Source: Phytohabitans aurantiacus
Lineage (GTDB): Bacteria; Actinomycetota; Actinomycetes; Mycobacteriales; Micromonosporaceae
Length of the DNA: 64,000 nucleotides
Direction of reading: 5' to 3'
Assembly: GCF_027923225.1 (NCBI RefSeq)
Contig: NZ_BSDI01000010.1
Span: 79,367 to 143,366 of the forward strand
The position numbers and the translations under genes are program-made. A model generated the notes under the pieces. That model saw only the letters and a list, made by a program, of their open reading frames with translations, was not told the origin of the DNA and made no database searches. Shown here in pieces: positions 7,984 to 16,233 of this stretch. Every line of letters begins with the position of its first letter. Within the stretch, counting starts at the first letter, position 1.

Positions 7984-10194
7984 CTAGCGGGCGGCCTGAG
8001 CAGCGCGCACGGCGGCGTACGCGTCGACGAGGCCCGCGCCGGTCAGGTTGGCGGGATTGCCGCAGTCGTCGGTGCCGTCGCCGAGGCTGGCGTCGGTCGC
8101 GGTGTCGCGCAGGATCTGGCGGGTGCGCGTGAGGTCGCCGACCAGCGCCGGGTTCGCCGACCACATCAGCGCCACGACGCCAGCCACGTGCGGGGTCGCC
8201 ATGGAGGTGCCGCTCTGCCGGGCGTACCCGCCGCCGGGCATCGCCGAAAGTACGTCGTTGCCCGGGGCGACCACGTCGGGTTTGGACGCGCCCGTGGAGG
8301 CGGGACCGCGGCTGGAGAAGTCGGTCACCGCCCGATCTTCGTCGACCGCGCCGACGGTGAGCACGTCCGCGTACGGGGCGGGTGGGTCGTCGATCGATTC
8401 GCAGTACGGGCCGGTGTTTCCCGCGGCGGCCACGAAGAAGACGCCGGCCGCCTCGAAGGCAGCGGTGGCGGCGCTCAGCGCTCCGGTGTCGCAGCCCTCG
8501 ATCGGCGGGCAGCCCCACGAGTTCGTCAACACGTGCGGGGCCCGCTCCGGCCGCCCGTCGGCGAACGGGTCTCCCCCCAACGGGAACGGCGCCAGCATGA
8601 ACTGCAGGCAGTCCAGGTACCGGGCCGGGTTGCCAAGGTTGCGGTCGAGGTTGGCGCAGGCCACCCACTGTGCGCCGGGGGCCACTCCGACGGTACGGCC
8701 GACGGCTGACCCGAGCGTGTGGGTGCCGTGGCCGGCCCGGTCGTTTGGCGTACGGCTCCCGTTCCATGGGTCGAACCAGGAGTCGTCTCCGCCCCGGTAC
8801 CCGCCCGACAGCGCGGGGTGCTGACCGTCTACACCCGAGTCGGACGTGCCGACCACGACGCCGGAGCCGGTCACGCCGAGCTGCGACCAGACCCGATCGG
8901 CGCCGAGCATCGTGATGTTCCACGGTGGCGTGGTCGGTGCGGCGTCGTCGCCGTGGTGCACGCCCTGCTCGGCTGGCAGCGGGCGCAACTGCTGGCTGAG
9001 CAGTACCCGGTCGACGTCGCCACGGCGGGACAGCCAACGCCGCACAGCCGGGCCGCCGTCGACCTCGACGGCGTTGACCAGGTAGTACGGGGTGTAGTCG
9101 AGGTGCCAGCGCTTCAGGTCGGAGCGCAGGTCGGCCTGGGTCTGCTCGGCGTGCGCCACGAGCCGGCGGTGCACCTCGGTGACGCGGGCGTCGCGGGTGC
9201 CCGTGATGCCGCTCAGGTCGGCCCGCGACTTCATGACGACGAAGAGTCGCTCGCCGTACAGGCCAGGCTGGCCGAGTCCGATGTATACCGCGCCGCCGGC
9301 CAGGGCCACCACGACGGTCGCCACCGCCGCGATGGATCGCCGGAGCCGCAGGCCGCGCGTCGACGCGTACAAGATGGCCAGCAGGACCGCGATGGCGAGC
9401 GAGCAGGCCGCGGCGATGAGGCTCCAGACTGGCTGGTCCCGGCCCGTGCTGAGTAGCAGGCTGATCTCTTCCGGGTCGACGAAGCCGAGCGGCCCGACGG
9501 CCGCGAGCGCGACGAGCGCCCACGCCTGCCGCAACGCGGCGGCCGCGAAGCCGAGCGGCGGCAGCACGAGCATCGCGGCGAGCTGCGCGCCGCTCTGGCC
9601 GTGGCCCGCGGCGACGAGCAGCAGCGCGACGCCCACGACCAGGCCGCTGACAAAGACGCTCTGGTAGGCGCCGTCGACGGCGTTGGCGGCGAACCAGCCC
9701 ACGGCGGCCGCCGCGGCCACCGCGACGGTCGTCTCCAGCGCGCCGCCGAGGGCGCCGGTCCAGAACCAGGGCAGCAGCATCGCGAGCCCGCCGGCCACGG
9801 CCGGCAGCGAGACCTCCGGGCGCGGCCGGCGCAACGCGACCGCACCGACCAGCGCGAGCAGCGTCAGCGCGGCGAGGTACATCTCGTTTTGCGCCATGGG
9901 TATCGCGCGGAGCAGCCCGAGGCCGCCGAGCGCCGCCGCACCGAGCAGCCAGGCACGGCCCGCCGAGCGCACAGCCGTGCCCTGCGGGATCGTGGCGAGC
10001 AGAGCCGCCGGTACGCCGACGAGCAACGCGTTGAGCACGCCGATGAACGGCCACATCCAGGCCGGTGTGGCGAGCCCGGAGACGACCAGCACCTGGTCGA
10101 TCAGCCAGCCCACCGCCTGCGTGACGACCGTCACGCCCACCGCCCACAGTCCTACCAGCACGGCCGCGACCACCGAGCCGGGACTGCTCCTCAT
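7984..10194 (-). CDS. Membrane-embedded subtilisin-like serine protease (S8)
   Basis: A 736-residue fusion. Residues 1 to about 320 are a string of roughly nine or ten hydrophobic segments with short loops, followed by a linker of about 100 residues with a small prodomain-like region, then an S8 catalytic domain. The triad is complete: Asp in SDSGVDG (about 449), His in GHGTHT (about 488), Ser in GTSMATPH (about 664), with the oxyanion Asn in AAAGNTGP. Most secreted subtilisins have a cleavable signal peptide; here the protease appears tethered by a polytopic domain, presumably facing the outside. It is divergent from glpD with only 29 bases between, so the promoters must interleave. Substrate unknown. 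Confidence 0.87.
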   Translation of the reverse strand: MRSSPGSVVAAVLVGLWAVGVTVVTQAVGWLIDQVLVVSGLATPAWMWPFIGVLNALLVGVPAALLATIPQGTAVRSAGRAWLLGAAALGGLGLLRAIPMAQNEMYLAALTLLALVGAVALRRPRPEVSLPAVAGGLAMLLPWFWTGALGGALETTVAVAAAAAVGWFAANAVDGAYQSVFVSGLVVGVALLLVAAGHGQSGAQLAAMLVLPPLGFAAAALRQAWALVALAAVGPLGFVDPEEISLLLSTGRDQPVWSLIAAACSLAIAVLLAILYASTRGLRLRRSIAAVATVVVALAGGAVYIGLGQPGLYGERLFVVMKSRADLSGITGTRDARVTEVHRRLVAHAEQTQADLRSDLKRWHLDYTPYYLVNAVEVDGGPAVRRWLSRRGDVDRVLLSQQLRPLPAEQGVHHGDDAAPTTPPWNITMLGADRVWSQLGVTGSGVVVGTSDSGVDGQHPALSGGYRGGDDSWFDPWNGSRTPNDRAGHGTHTLGSAVGRTVGVAPGAQWVACANLDRNLGNPARYLDCLQFMLAPFPLGGDPFADGRPERAPHVLTNSWGCPPIEGCDTGALSAATAAFEAAGVFFVAAAGNTGPYCESIDDPPAPYADVLTVGAVDEDRAVTDFSSRGPASTGASKPDVVAPGNDVLSAMPGGGYARQSGTSMATPHVAGVVALMWSANPALVGDLTRTRQILRDTATDASLGDGTDDCGNPANLTGAGLVDAYAAVRAAQAAR

Positions 10195-10223
10195 GCCCGA
10201 CAGACTACGGATACCGTGGTGGG

Positions 10224-12014
10224 GTGCGTGATCCAGCCGTATCTCGAAACGTCGCTGGCCAGCTCTCGCCCGCGCGCCGGGCCGCTGACCTGCGCCGGCT
10301 CCAGTCTGAGCGCTTCGACGTGCTCGTCATCGGCGGTGGTGTGACCGGCGCCGGTGCGGCGGTCGACGCGGCGTCCCGCGGGCTCAAGGTGGCCCTCGTC
10401 GAGGCGCGCGACCTGGCCGCGGGCACGTCCAGCCGCTCCAGCAAGCTGATCCACGGTGGGCTGCGGTATCTGGAGCAGCTCGAGTTCGGATTGGTGCACG
10501 AGGCGCTCACCGAGCGTGGCCTGCTCGCCACGCGCCTGGCGCCGCACCTCGTGCGGCCGGTGCCGATCCTCGTGCCGCTGCCCGGCGACCAATCGGTGCG
10601 CGAGCTGCCCGCACGGGCGTGGCGGCGCGCCTACTACGGGCTGGGCGTAGCCGCGTACGACGCGTTCGCGGGAGTCTTCGGTGGCGGGCGCGGCATGCCG
10701 CTGCACAAGCACCTCACGCGCGACGGCGCCCGGCGACTCTTCCCGAGCCTGCGGCCCGATGTCGTCACCGGCGCGATCCGGTACTACGACGGGCAGGTCG
10801 ACGACGCCCGCCTGGTCGTCACCCTGGCGCGCACCGCGGCCAGCCTTGGCGCGGCCGTCGTGACCAGCACGCGCGCCGTCGGCATGGTCCGGCAGGCGCG
10901 TGAGGTGACGGGTGTCCGGGTACGCGACATGGAGTCCGGCCACGAGTTCGAGGTACGCGCGCGTACCGTCATCGCCGCCACCGGCGTGTGGAGCGACGAC
11001 ATGTCGAGCATGCTGGGCGACGTCGGCGTGCGGCCCGGGCTGCGGGTGCGCGCGTCGAAGGGCGTGCACGTGGTGGTGCCGCGTTCGGCGATCACCGGTG
11101 ACGCCGGGCTGATCCTGCGCACGTCGCGCTCGGTCCTTTTCGTACTGCCGTGGGGCGGTCACTGGATCATCGGCACGACCGACACCGACTGGCGGCTTGA
11201 CAGAGCGCATCCAGCCGCGTCGGCGAGCGACATCGAGTACCTGCTCGACAACGTCAACACCGTGCTCGACCGGCCACTGACGACCGCTGACATCGAGGGC
11301 GTGTACGCGGGGCTGCGGCCACTGCTGTCCGGCGAGGCCGACTCGACGTCGAAGCTGTCCCGGGAGCACGCCGTCGTCGAGCCGATGCTGGGCTTGATGC
11401 TGGTGGCGGGCGGCAAGTACACGACGTATCGGGTGATGGCCGCCGATGTCGTCGACAGGGCCGCCCGGCGGCTCGGGGTGACCCGGTCGTCCCGCACCGA
11501 CCAGCTGCCGCTGCTGGGCGCCGACGGGTTCGAGGCGACCTGGCGCGACCGGCTCGACCTGGCGCGGCGTCACGGCATTCAGGCCGGGGTGCTCGAACAT
11601 CTGCTGGAGCGGTACGGGACGCTGTCGCTCGACCTGCTCGCGATGATCCAGGCGGAGCCGCTGCTGGCCAGCCCGCTCGCCGGGGCTCCTGAATACCTTG
11701 CCGCCGAGGTGGCGTACGCGGCGCGGGCCGAAGGCGCCCTGCACGTCGACGATGTGCTGACGCGGCGCACCCGGATCTCGTTCGAGACCGCGCACCGGGG
11801 CACGGAGTCGGCCGAGCACACCGCCGAGATCATGGGGCGGGTGCTCGGGTGGGACGCGACGGTGCGGGCTCGCGAGGTCGAGCACTACCTGGCTCGGGTG
11901 GAGGCTGAGCGGCAGTCCCAGACGATGCCTGACGACGCGACGGCGGACGCGGCTCGTTTGGGCGCGCCTGATGTACGCGGCTTCGCGGCAGACCGCGGCG
12001 CCCTCCCGTCGTGA
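10224..12014 (+). CDS. glpD: Aerobic glycerol-3-phosphate dehydrogenase
   Basis: A 596-residue FAD enzyme that oxidises sn-glycerol 3-phosphate to dihydroxyacetone phosphate and passes electrons to the quinone pool at the membrane. The N-terminal dinucleotide fold is FDVLVIGGGVTGAGAAVDA (about 31-49), followed by the family motifs SSRSSKLIHGGLRYL and, later, GKYTTYRVMA; the C-terminal helical domain is complete. Start GTG 10224 is placed exactly six bases after a TACCGT -10-like box at 10212-10217, suggesting a leaderless mRNA. No glpK or glpF is adjacent. A strong inverted repeat follows at 12042. Confidence 0.95.
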   Translation: MRDPAVSRNVAGQLSPARRAADLRRLQSERFDVLVIGGGVTGAGAAVDAASRGLKVALVEARDLAAGTSSRSSKLIHGGLRYLEQLEFGLVHEALTERGLLATRLAPHLVRPVPILVPLPGDQSVRELPARAWRRAYYGLGVAAYDAFAGVFGGGRGMPLHKHLTRDGARRLFPSLRPDVVTGAIRYYDGQVDDARLVVTLARTAASLGAAVVTSTRAVGMVRQAREVTGVRVRDMESGHEFEVRARTVIAATGVWSDDMSSMLGDVGVRPGLRVRASKGVHVVVPRSAITGDAGLILRTSRSVLFVLPWGGHWIIGTTDTDWRLDRAHPAASASDIEYLLDNVNTVLDRPLTTADIEGVYAGLRPLLSGEADSTSKLSREHAVVEPMLGLMLVAGGKYTTYRVMAADVVDRAARRLGVTRSSRTDQLPLLGADGFEATWRDRLDLARRHGIQAGVLEHLLERYGTLSLDLLAMIQAEPLLASPLAGAPEYLAAEVAYAARAEGALHVDDVLTRRTRISFETAHRGTESAEHTAEIMGRVLGWDATVRAREVEHYLARVEAERQSQTMPDDATADAARLGAPDVRGFAADRGALPS

Positions 12015-12041
12015 CCTCTTCCTCCGCGAGCCGCTTTTCGT

Positions 12042-12091
12042 GATCAGGGCGTCCCTCAAGTCGTTAGGGCGACTTCAGGGACGCCCTGATC
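12042..12091 (+). terminator. Inverted-repeat terminator after glpD (TGATCA-type palindrome)
   Basis: 22-base arms at 12042-12063 and 12070-12091 with one mismatch and a six-base loop. Same design and edge bases (TGATCA, centre CTCAAG/CTTCAG) as the palindrome at 2733-2788. Confidence 0.75.
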
Positions 12092-12142
12092 TTGGGTGAT
12101 TGGGGGCGGCGCGGGGAACGAGCGGCGCGTACGGTGCGTCGG

Positions 12143-12679
12143 ATGGGCGTGCGGTGGGTTGCTTTGGTGACGGTTGCGGGGTTGGTCGCGCTCGCGGGCT
12201 GCGGCGGCTCGGATGGCGCTCCGCCGGTGGCGGCGTCGCCGTCGCCTTCGGCTGCGACGTCGCCCGCGTCTGACCCGACCACGGCGGCGCCTCCGCCTTC
12301 ACCGACCCAGCCCGTGTCGCCATCCGCGCAGGCCGGCAGTGCCGCTGGCGTGACGGTTGAACGCAGCGGAGGGTTCGCGGGCGTCACGCAGGCTGTCGCC
12401 GTGGAGCCGAACGGTGCGTGGAAGTACCAGGGTGATGGGGGCGGCTCCGGGCCCGCGACGGGCAAGCTCACGCCGGCGCAGCGTGCTCAGCTCCAGAAGC
12501 TGCTCGCGGAGCCCGCGCTGCGGCAGGAGGGCGGCAGTCTGGATCCCCGCTGCGCGGACGCCTTCATGTACACGCTGGTGACTGGCTCGACGCGGGTGAT
12601 CTGGACCGATTGCGGCGACTCGTCTCCGCCGACCGCGACGAAGATCGTCACGCTCCTGGCGGACGCGACACCGCTCTAG
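12143..12679 (+). CDS. Secreted lipoprotein, function unknown
   Basis: 178 residues from the ATG at 12143. A signal peptide ends in the lipobox LVALAGC (Cys about residue 20), so the mature protein should be lipid-anchored outside the membrane. A Pro/Ser/Thr/Ala-rich spacer of about 45 residues leads to a small globular domain (about 70-178) with two cysteines (RCADAF and TDCGD) that may form a disulfide. The frame opens 17 codons earlier, but the signal peptide fixes the start. I do not recognise the globular domain; similar small lipoproteins are often annotated as protease-inhibitor-like or hypothetical. Confidence 0.8.
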   Translation: MGVRWVALVTVAGLVALAGCGGSDGAPPVAASPSPSAATSPASDPTTAAPPPSPTQPVSPSAQAGSAAGVTVERSGGFAGVTQAVAVEPNGAWKYQGDGGGSGPATGKLTPAQRAQLQKLLAEPALRQEGGSLDPRCADAFMYTLVTGSTRVIWTDCGDSSPPTATKIVTLLADATPL

Positions 12680-12689
12680 ACGATCGCTT

Positions 12690-12767
12690 GAGCTACCGCG
12701 ACGCTCGTCGCGCGCAAGACCGCTGCGGGAGCGGCGGTCTGGCGCACGACGGGCGTCGCGGTAGCTC
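12690..12767. terminator. Very large bidirectional hairpin between convergent genes
   Basis: GAGCTACCGCGACG (12690-12703) pairs with CGTCGCGGTAGCTC (12754-12767), and the inside can continue pairing (GCGCGC region, then AAGACCGC with GCGGTCT), giving a stem of more than 30 pairs around a central nine-base loop. It sits between the lipoprotein and the convergent oxidase. Confidence 0.75.
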
Positions 12768-12775
12768 GAAGCTCT

Positions 12776-14170
12776 CTAAAGCACCTTGCCGGGGTTGAGG
12801 AGGCCCGCTGGGTCGAGCGCCTGCTTGATCGCGGTGTGGACCGCCAGGCCGACCGGGCCGATCTCCTCGGCCAGCCAGGCGCGTTTGAGCAGGCCAACGC
12901 CGTGTTCGCCGGTACAGGTGCCGCCGAGCGACAGGCCGAGCGCCATGATGTCGTCGAAGGCGCGCCGGCACTGGGCCACGCTGGCCGGGTCGGCGCGGTC
13001 GACGACGATGTTGGGGTGCATGTTGCCGTCGCCGGCGTGACCGACGACGCCGATGGCGACCCCGTGCTCGGCGGCGATCTTCTCAGTGCCGTCGAGCAGG
13101 GCGGCCAACGCTGAGCGCGGCACCGCGACGTCGTCGATGATCAGACCGCCGTTGCCGTGCGGAAAGGCTTCCGCGGCGTACTTCTCCATCGCCCCGTGCG
13201 CGTTCCGGCGAGCCTGGAGCAGGGCGGCCGCCTCCTCGGCGTCGGTGGCGGCGTACACCTCGTCGGCTCCCGCCTCCTCGCACAGCGCGGCGATCCGTTC
13301 GAGGTCCGCCGCGGCCCGGGGGCCGGTGTCGGAGGCGGCGAGCAGGAGGGCCTTCGCGTCGGTGCGCAGCCCCATCGGCCGGTACGCCTCCAGGGCTATG
13401 AGGTGGGTCTGGTCGAGCAGTTCGAGCAGGCTGGGCGTGAGCCCGCGGGCGGAGATCGCGGCGACCGCGGCACCCGCGGCGGCCGTCGACGGAAACACCG
13501 CGACCAGGGTCAGCGACTCTTCGGCGGCGGGTCGCAGGCTCAGCGTGATCTCGGTGATCACGCCCAGCGTGCCCTCGGAGCCGACGAACAGCCGGGTCAG
13601 GTCGTACCCGGCCACGCCCTTGGCGGTACGCCGGCCGGTGCGCAGGACCTCGCCCGAGGCCAGTACGACCTCCAGCCCCAGCACGTACTCCGCGGTGACG
13701 CCGTACTTGACGCAGCACATGCCGCCTGCGTTGGTGGCCACGTTGCCGCCGATCGTCGACGACTCCCACGAGCCCGGGTCGGGCGGGTATCGCAGCCCGT
13801 GGCGGCCCACCTCGGCAGCCAGCGCCGCGTTGACCACGCCGGGCTGCACGACGGCGATCCGGTTGACCGGGTCGACCTCGACGATCCGGTCCATCGCCGC
13901 CGTCGAGAGCACGATCGCGCCGTCGACCGCGTTGGCGGCCCCGGCCAGCCCGGTGCGGGCGCCCTGCGGGACGACCGGGGTGCCCCGGGCGGCCGCGATC
14001 TTGATCACGGCGGCCACCTCGCCGGTGGTCCGCGGCCGGACGACCACGGCCGGCATGCCGTACTCGCACAGGTCGGCCTCGTCGCGCTGGTGCCCCCGCA
14101 GCAGATCGGGATCGGTCAGGACGGCTCCGTCGGGCAGGCTTGCCCGCAGATCGTCGATGAGGTCGGCCAT
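12776..14170 (-). CDS. glcD: FAD-linked oxidase (glycolate oxidase GlcD / D-lactate dehydrogenase family)
   Basis: A 464-residue flavoenzyme oxidising a 2-hydroxy acid, most likely glycolate or D-lactate. The PCMH-type FAD domain includes PVVPQGARTGLAGAA (about 65-79) and the DPGSWESSTIGGNVATNAGG segment (about 131-150); the C-terminal substrate domain carries HAGDGNMHPN and ends TGEHGVGLLKR, as expected for GlcD proteins. It stands alone, without glcE or glcF, so the single-subunit D-lactate dehydrogenase-like reading is at least as likely. ATG 14170 follows a TAGCCT box by seven bases (leaderless), in a short divergent promoter region. Confidence 0.85.
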   Translation of the reverse strand: MADLIDDLRASLPDGAVLTDPDLLRGHQRDEADLCEYGMPAVVVRPRTTGEVAAVIKIAAARGTPVVPQGARTGLAGAANAVDGAIVLSTAAMDRIVEVDPVNRIAVVQPGVVNAALAAEVGRHGLRYPPDPGSWESSTIGGNVATNAGGMCCVKYGVTAEYVLGLEVVLASGEVLRTGRRTAKGVAGYDLTRLFVGSEGTLGVITEITLSLRPAAEESLTLVAVFPSTAAAGAAVAAISARGLTPSLLELLDQTHLIALEAYRPMGLRTDAKALLLAASDTGPRAAADLERIAALCEEAGADEVYAATDAEEAAALLQARRNAHGAMEKYAAEAFPHGNGGLIIDDVAVPRSALAALLDGTEKIAAEHGVAIGVVGHAGDGNMHPNIVVDRADPASVAQCRRAFDDIMALGLSLGGTCTGEHGVGLLKRAWLAEEIGPVGLAVHTAIKQALDPAGLLNPGKVL

Positions 14171-14206
14171 GTCTCGCAGGCTAGCCTTCGCGTTACGGTA
14201 ACGACC

Positions 14207-14464
14207 ATGGTGTACGTCGACCCACCCGCCTGGCCAGCCCGAGGGCGGCTGTGGTCACACCTGATCAGTGACGTGTCGTACGACGAGCTGCACGCGTTCG
14301 CGGAGATGCTGGGCGCGCCTCGCAGGGGCTTCGACCGGGACCACTACGACATACCGTCGGAGCGGTTCGCGGCGGCGGTGTGGCTGGGCGCTCGGGTGGT
14401 GCCGAGCCGGGAGATCGTCCGTCTGCTGCACGGCGCCGGGCTACGACGGCCGAAGCACCGCTAG
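14207..14464 (+). CDS. DUF4031 domain protein
   Basis: An 85-residue protein recognised from its opening MVYVDPPAWPARGRLWSHL and the DRDHYDIP segment in the middle, both typical of DUF4031, a small family of unknown function common in actinobacteria. ATG 14207 is seven bases after TACGGT, again a leaderless arrangement. It is divergent from glcD and its last 24 bases overlap the convergent HD-domain gene. Confidence 0.8.
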   Translation: MVYVDPPAWPARGRLWSHLISDVSYDELHAFAEMLGAPRRGFDRDHYDIPSERFAAAVWLGARVVPSREIVRLLHGAGLRRPKHR

Positions 14465-15049
14465 CTCGCGCGCGAGGTTGGCGCGGGCGGGCTCCTCCCA
14501 CTCCGGGTGCAGCCGGTAGAGCGTGGGAAGCGCCAGCAGGTGTGAGAGCACGGCCGCCCGGCCCGCACGGAACGCGTCCTCGGGGACGTGGGCGTACTCC
14601 TCGCGGACCGCCGCCGCGTAGGCGTCGTAGTCCGCCGGGGGAGAGGCCAGGATCGCCAGGTCGGCGTCGCAGAGCAGGGCACCGTTGCCGTCGCCCGGCT
14701 CGGCGGCGTGCGTGGCCGTCAGCAGGACCAGCCGGTGCACCTCCGCCACGAGTGGCGCCGGCAGCCCGAGGGCGGCCAGCTCGGCCGAAGCGAGTGCGGC
14801 ACTCGCCCGTTCGTTTGCGTCGCCGAGCGCGTGTGGGTCGTACACCGCGTCGTGGTACCAGACCGCTAGTCGCACGGGCGCGGCGGCGGACTCCACAATG
14901 GACAGCATCGTGGCCAGGTGCGCCAGGGTGTGGTACCGGCGGTGGGGCTCGCGCCACCGGTCGAGCAGGGCCTCGCCGGCACCGTCCACGGCATCCGAAG
15001 TGCACGCCGCGTCCCGCAGCGCGGTCCGCCACCGGTCGATCAGGTCCAT
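14441..15049 (-). CDS. HD-domain metal-dependent phosphohydrolase
   Basis: A 202-residue alpha-helical protein of the HD superfamily. Metal ligands: YHTLAHL (His, about residues 40-46) and the HD pair in WYHDAVYD (about 65-72), with a late Asp in LLCDADLAIL. Proteins of this subgroup are annotated as predicted metal-dependent HD phosphohydrolases; the substrate (nucleotide or other phosphate ester) is unknown. The start is set at ATG 15049, six bases after CATGAT; a GTG one codon earlier is possible. It is divergent from the FUSC exporter with 29 bases between. Confidence 0.83.
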   Translation of the reverse strand: MDLIDRWRTALRDAACTSDAVDGAGEALLDRWREPHRRYHTLAHLATMLSIVESAAAPVRLAVWYHDAVYDPHALGDANERASAALASAELAALGLPAPLVAEVHRLVLLTATHAAEPGDGNGALLCDADLAILASPPADYDAYAAAVREEYAHVPEDAFRAGRAAVLSHLLALPTLYRLHPEWEEPARANLARELAVLRPS

Positions 15050-15078
15050 CACACGATCATGCCGGGTAGGGTGCCCGC

Positions 15079-16233
15079 ATGGTGGCAGTCCCGGAGACGC
15101 TGGTCAGGCGCACACGCGCCCGGCTGCGTGACCGCCTGCACCGGGTACGCATGAACCTGCTGCTCGCGCTCCAGACCGGCGTGGCCGCCGGGTTGGCGTG
15201 GCTCGTCGCGCACGATGTCGTGGGCCACCGGGCGCCGTTCTTCGCGCCGATCGCCGCGGTCATCACGCTGGCGGTGTCCGTGGGCCAGCGGCTGCGGCGC
15301 GCGTTCGAACTCGTCTTCGGTGTGGCGATCGGCATCGCGGTCCGCGACGTGCTGATCTACCTGATCGGCACCGGACCGGCACAGATCGGGCTGGTGGTGG
15401 CGCTCGCCATCGTCACCGCGATCTTCGTGGGCAGCGGGTCGGCGTTGATCACCCAGGCCGCCTCGTCGGCGGTACTCGTGGCGACCCTCACCCCACCGTC
15501 GAACGGCATCTCCTACGGGCGGTTCGTCGACGCCATGATCGGTGGTCTGGTCGGGCTGGGCGTGATGGCGCTGCTCCTGCCGCTCAACCCGCTCACGGTC
15601 GTCGGCCGCGCGGCGCGACCGGCGCTGGGCGTACTCGCTCATGGGCTGATCGAAACCGCTGACGCGCTGGCGGCGCGCGACGGCGAGCGAGCGGAGGCGG
15701 TGCTGGCGCGGTTGCGCGCCTCGGAGGGTGACGTGCGGCGCCTTCAGGAGGCCATCGACGCGGCCAGCGAGACGGCGTCGCTCGCGCCCGTGAGGTGGCG
15801 CACCAGGGGAGCGCTGAACCAGTACGTCGATGGGGCGGAGCACGCCGCGCGGGCGCTGCGCAACGGACGGGTGCTGGTGCGGCGGGCGATCGCGCTCATC
15901 GACGATGGCGAAGTCGCGCCCCCGCACCTGGTGGACGCCGTGCGGTCGCTCGGCGAGTCGGTCGAATGGCTGGAGAAGGAACTGGCTGAGGCGCAGGAGC
16001 CGGTCGCCTGCCGCGAGCGGGCGCTGCGGGCCGCGAACGAGGCGGGACTCGCGTACGCCGCCGGCGTCGGCTTCTCCGGCAGCGTGATCGTGGCGCAGGT
16101 GCGGTCGACGGCGATCGACCTCGTGCGCGCCTCGGGTCTGGAGCCGGACGAGGCGCGCCGGCTCGTGCGGCGTGCGGTTGGCCGCTCAGGCGGCGAGCCC
16201 CAGCGCTCGGCGGCTGTCGAGGGCGACGAGTAG
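15079..16233 (+). CDS. FUSC-family (aromatic acid exporter-like) membrane protein
   Basis: 384 residues. The N-terminal half (about 25-180) has six hydrophobic helices, including APFFAPIAAVITLAVSVG and the GSALITQAASSAVLVATL segment typical of FUSC/ArAE proteins; the C-terminal half is a cytoplasmic helical domain rich in Arg and Glu, probably coiled-coil. Proteins of this family are thought to export aromatic acids or related amphipathic compounds. ATG 15079 lies six bases after TAGGGT. The 3' end overlaps the convergent aminotransferase gene by 48 bases. Confidence 0.82.
   Translation: MVAVPETLVRRTRARLRDRLHRVRMNLLLALQTGVAAGLAWLVAHDVVGHRAPFFAPIAAVITLAVSVGQRLRRAFELVFGVAIGIAVRDVLIYLIGTGPAQIGLVVALAIVTAIFVGSGSALITQAASSAVLVATLTPPSNGISYGRFVDAMIGGLVGLGVMALLLPLNPLTVVGRAARPALGVLAHGLIETADALAARDGERAEAVLARLRASEGDVRRLQEAIDAASETASLAPVRWRTRGALNQYVDGAEHAARALRNGRVLVRRAIALIDDGEVAPPHLVDAVRSLGESVEWLEKELAEAQEPVACRERALRAANEAGLAYAAGVGFSGSVIVAQVRSTAIDLVRASGLEPDEARRLVRRAVGRSGGEPQRSAAVEGDE

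Noticed and set aside
7973..10147. Upstream extension of the double-GNAT frame to a 1027-residue protein
   Set aside because: The extra 700 residues are Arg/Ala/Gly-rich shadow of the subtilisin; GTG 7972 gives a normal GNAT start.
10191..12059. 622-residue minus-strand frame opposite glpD
   Set aside because: Shadow frame rich in Arg, His, Val; no domain, and glpD is certain.
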